Shown here: positions 5,553 through 6,366 of the stretch, one piece after another
How the letters are laid out: the number at the start of each line of letters is the position of its first letter
Numbering within the stretch: the first letter of the stretch is position 1
NCBI GenBank assembly: GCA_003354225.1
Contig: PIVH01000301.1
Coordinates: 1-6,366 of the forward strand
Length of the DNA stretch: 6,366 nt
DNA from: Globobulimina sp.
Taxonomy: Eukaryota > Foraminifera > Rotaliida
Direction of reading: 5' to 3'
Made by a program: the position numbers and the translations under genes
The notes under the pieces: model-generated
Database searches by the model: none
Seen by the model: the letters and a program-made list of their open reading frames with translations, nothing else
Told to the model about the DNA's origin: nothing

Positions 5553-6366
5553 TCAACTCAACTGAAGAAAAAGAGAAAGTATATAATAGAGAAATGTATA
5601 CAAATTACCTTCTAAATCCTGAACGATATCACGGCCAGTAATTTTGCGACCATTTTCGGTTAATTTGGAATTAATTAATTTATTGATAATGGAAACCTCG
5701 GCATCAACGACCTGATTGATTGCCAAGTCAACCATCGTCAAGGTACAATCTTGTTTTTTCTTTTTATCCACACCGGGAGCACACAATAAATATTTATCCA
5801 TAGTAATAAGGCGCTGTAAGTTGTTGGTATTGGGGTTAAATTGAAAGATGGGTTTGTTGGAATACTGCTTTCTATCCAACTCACGCCGTAATTGATGGTG
5901 TTGCTGTCGTACTTGCTCAGAAATGGAGGATCTGAACGAGGCCAAATCTTCTTTGGTGAGAGCATCCGGATTTTGCTTTGTTTCCGGAGGAGCGATAAAT
6001 TCTGGAAATCGAAAACGTGAATGAACGGCAGTGGTCGAAACAGGTTTTTCCTGCTTTTCTTCGGAACGACCGATGGTGGTGACTTTGTTGCGTTTGGTGG
6101 AGCGGATTGGCGATGGAGAACGACGACGTTTGTTTCGATTTGAATGCGGGGAGTATTTATCAACTAAAATTTGAGGGATTTCTCTGTTTTTCAGGATTGT
6201 GGGGAATTTACTTAAATTGACAACATTCACTTTTTTGTCAATGACACCTCGTTTTAATAATCGATGCTGAATAGTCGGTGAAATTTGGGCAACAAATTGG
6301 TGAGCCTGCGCTGAATTTGATACTTTTGCAATGGACTCAATACTTTTAACGATGGGAGAATTGGTT
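5553..6366 (-). CDS. 5' ORF of the element, possibly N-terminal Gag half (partial, 5' end outside window)
   Basis: An open minus-strand frame enters from beyond the window and stays open to a stop at 5553, giving at least 270 residues. No ATG lies near the window end; a methionine-led reading starting at 6230 would use GTG, so the true start is upstream. I do not recognise a catalytic domain. Residues about 76-94 are strongly basic (NKRRRSPSP, then RSTKRNK), like a bipartite nuclear localisation or RNA-binding segment. A Gln/Arg-rich, probably helical stretch (QVRQQHHQLRRELDRKQ) follows, then NKPIFQFNPN, which loosely recalls a KxxFxFN-type segment in Gag proteins of DIRS/Ngaro elements (recalled, not tested). 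A KKKK run and a hydrophobic/acidic C-terminal part close the frame. The last codons (after RDIVQDLEG) look intronic: splicing of 5608-5562 would replace the C-terminus and move the stop to 5490-5488. By position upstream of the zinc-knuckle ORF it is probably a Gag component. Confidence 0.6.
   Translation of the reverse strand, partial: TNSPIVKSIESIAKVSNSAQAHQFVAQISPTIQHRLLKRGVIDKKVNVVNLSKFPTILKNREIPQILVDKYSPHSNRNKRRRSPSPIRSTKRNKVTTIGRSEEKQEKPVSTTAVHSRFRFPEFIAPPETKQNPDALTKEDLASFRSSISEQVRQQHHQLRRELDRKQYSNKPIFQFNPNTNNLQRLITMDKYLLCAPGVDKKKKQDCTLTMVDLAINQVVDAEVSIINKLINSKLTENGRKITGRDIVQDLEGNLYTFLYYILSLFLQLS
5562..5608 (-). other. candidate 47-nt spliceosomal intron at 3' end of the 5' ORF
   Basis: On the minus strand the exon ends AAG at 5609 and the intron would begin GTAATT at 5608. 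It ends TTTCTCTTTTTCTTCAG at 5562, a nearly pure pyrimidine tract with a CAG acceptor. The intron is phase 1, AT-rich, and of a size common in compact protist and fungal genomes. Without splicing the ORF ends in a hydrophobic, phenylalanine/leucine-rich tail typical of translated intron sequence. A second, consensus-perfect donor (GTAAGT) lies 18 nt downstream of the acceptor at 5543, so a small exon followed by another intron is possible. Only transcript data can decide. Confidence 0.5.

Larger units (their letters stand above)
1..6366 (-). mobile_element. YR retrotransposon (DIRS order, Ngaro-like gene order), partial
   Basis: All recognisable coding sequence forms one minus-strand module: unknown 5' ORF, zinc-knuckle Gag, reverse transcriptase with RNase H, then tyrosine recombinase. 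Seen directly: an RT with a VDD catalytic box, an RNase H with its acidic residues, and a recombinase with the R...R...Y pattern. RT together with a tyrosine recombinase, and no DDE integrase or aspartic protease, defines the DIRS order from established knowledge. DIRS1-type elements normally carry a methyltransferase domain after RNase H; only about 70 unassigned residues follow here, and the YR comes last, as in Ngaro elements. The 5' ORF runs off the window, and no terminal or split direct repeats could be delimited, so the true boundaries are unknown and the outer bases may be host DNA. Confidence is high for the order and moderate for the Ngaro-like label. Confidence 0.85.

Noticed and set aside
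5738-6163. Minus-strand 141-residue ORF overlapping the 5' ORF
   Set aside because: It is a frame-shifted shadow with a Pro/Ser/Lys-rich composition; the overlapping frame is longer and open to the window end.

Overview
The window holds most of one eukaryotic tyrosine-recombinase (YR) retrotransposon of the DIRS order, lying entirely on the minus strand. Read in its own 5'->3' direction (from window end to window start) the order is: an open 5' reading frame that runs off the window (6366-5553), a Gag-like protein ending in a CCCH zinc knuckle (5352-4294), a reverse transcriptase/RNase H frame (about 3990-2057), and a tyrosine recombinase (1625-414). No DNA adenine methyltransferase domain follows the RNase H. 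That absence and the gag - RT/RNase H - YR order resemble Ngaro-type elements more than DIRS1-type elements, but assignment to a clade needs a tree.

The host is a eukaryote with AT-rich DNA (AT-rich codons, AT-rich spacers, standard stop codons). Candidate spliceosomal introns with clear polypyrimidine tracts and CAG acceptors are visible. An AT-rich protist or early-diverging fungus would fit, but nothing here fixes the species. No host gene, tRNA, rRNA or CRISPR array was found, and the long plus-strand frames are antisense shadows.

Layout in element orientation: (1) a 5' ORF of at least 270 residues with a basic NLS-like stretch; it may be a first Gag half, and its 3' end has a good 47-nt intron. 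(2) The zinc-knuckle Gag, first ATG at 5352. (3) A gap of about 300 nt that is probably an intron: it ends in a strong acceptor at 3991, and the RT frame beyond has no ATG for almost 150 codons, so RT probably has to be spliced to, or otherwise fused with, upstream Gag sequence. (4) RT and RNase H with their catalytic acidic residues present, though the usual YxDD box reads HVDD. (5) A 430-nt pyrimidine-rich gap with a possible poly(A) signal. (6) A YR with R, R and Y in place but the usual histidine of HxxR replaced by tyrosine. (7) A 413-nt 3' region with a short direct repeat and a possible poly(A) signal.

As known for this group, Gag would package the RNA, RT/RNase H would copy it, probably to a circular DNA, and the YR would insert it without a DDE integrase. 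All main frames are open, so this copy looks recent or under constraint. The most unusual non-coding signal is a 20-nt block, TTGTATACAAYTTTTATRCA, placed at the start of gag and just upstream of the YR start. Its palindromic core TGTATACA occurs four times in the window, always in or beside non-coding sequence. The outer ends of the element are not recognisable, so insertion boundaries and terminal repeats are unknown.
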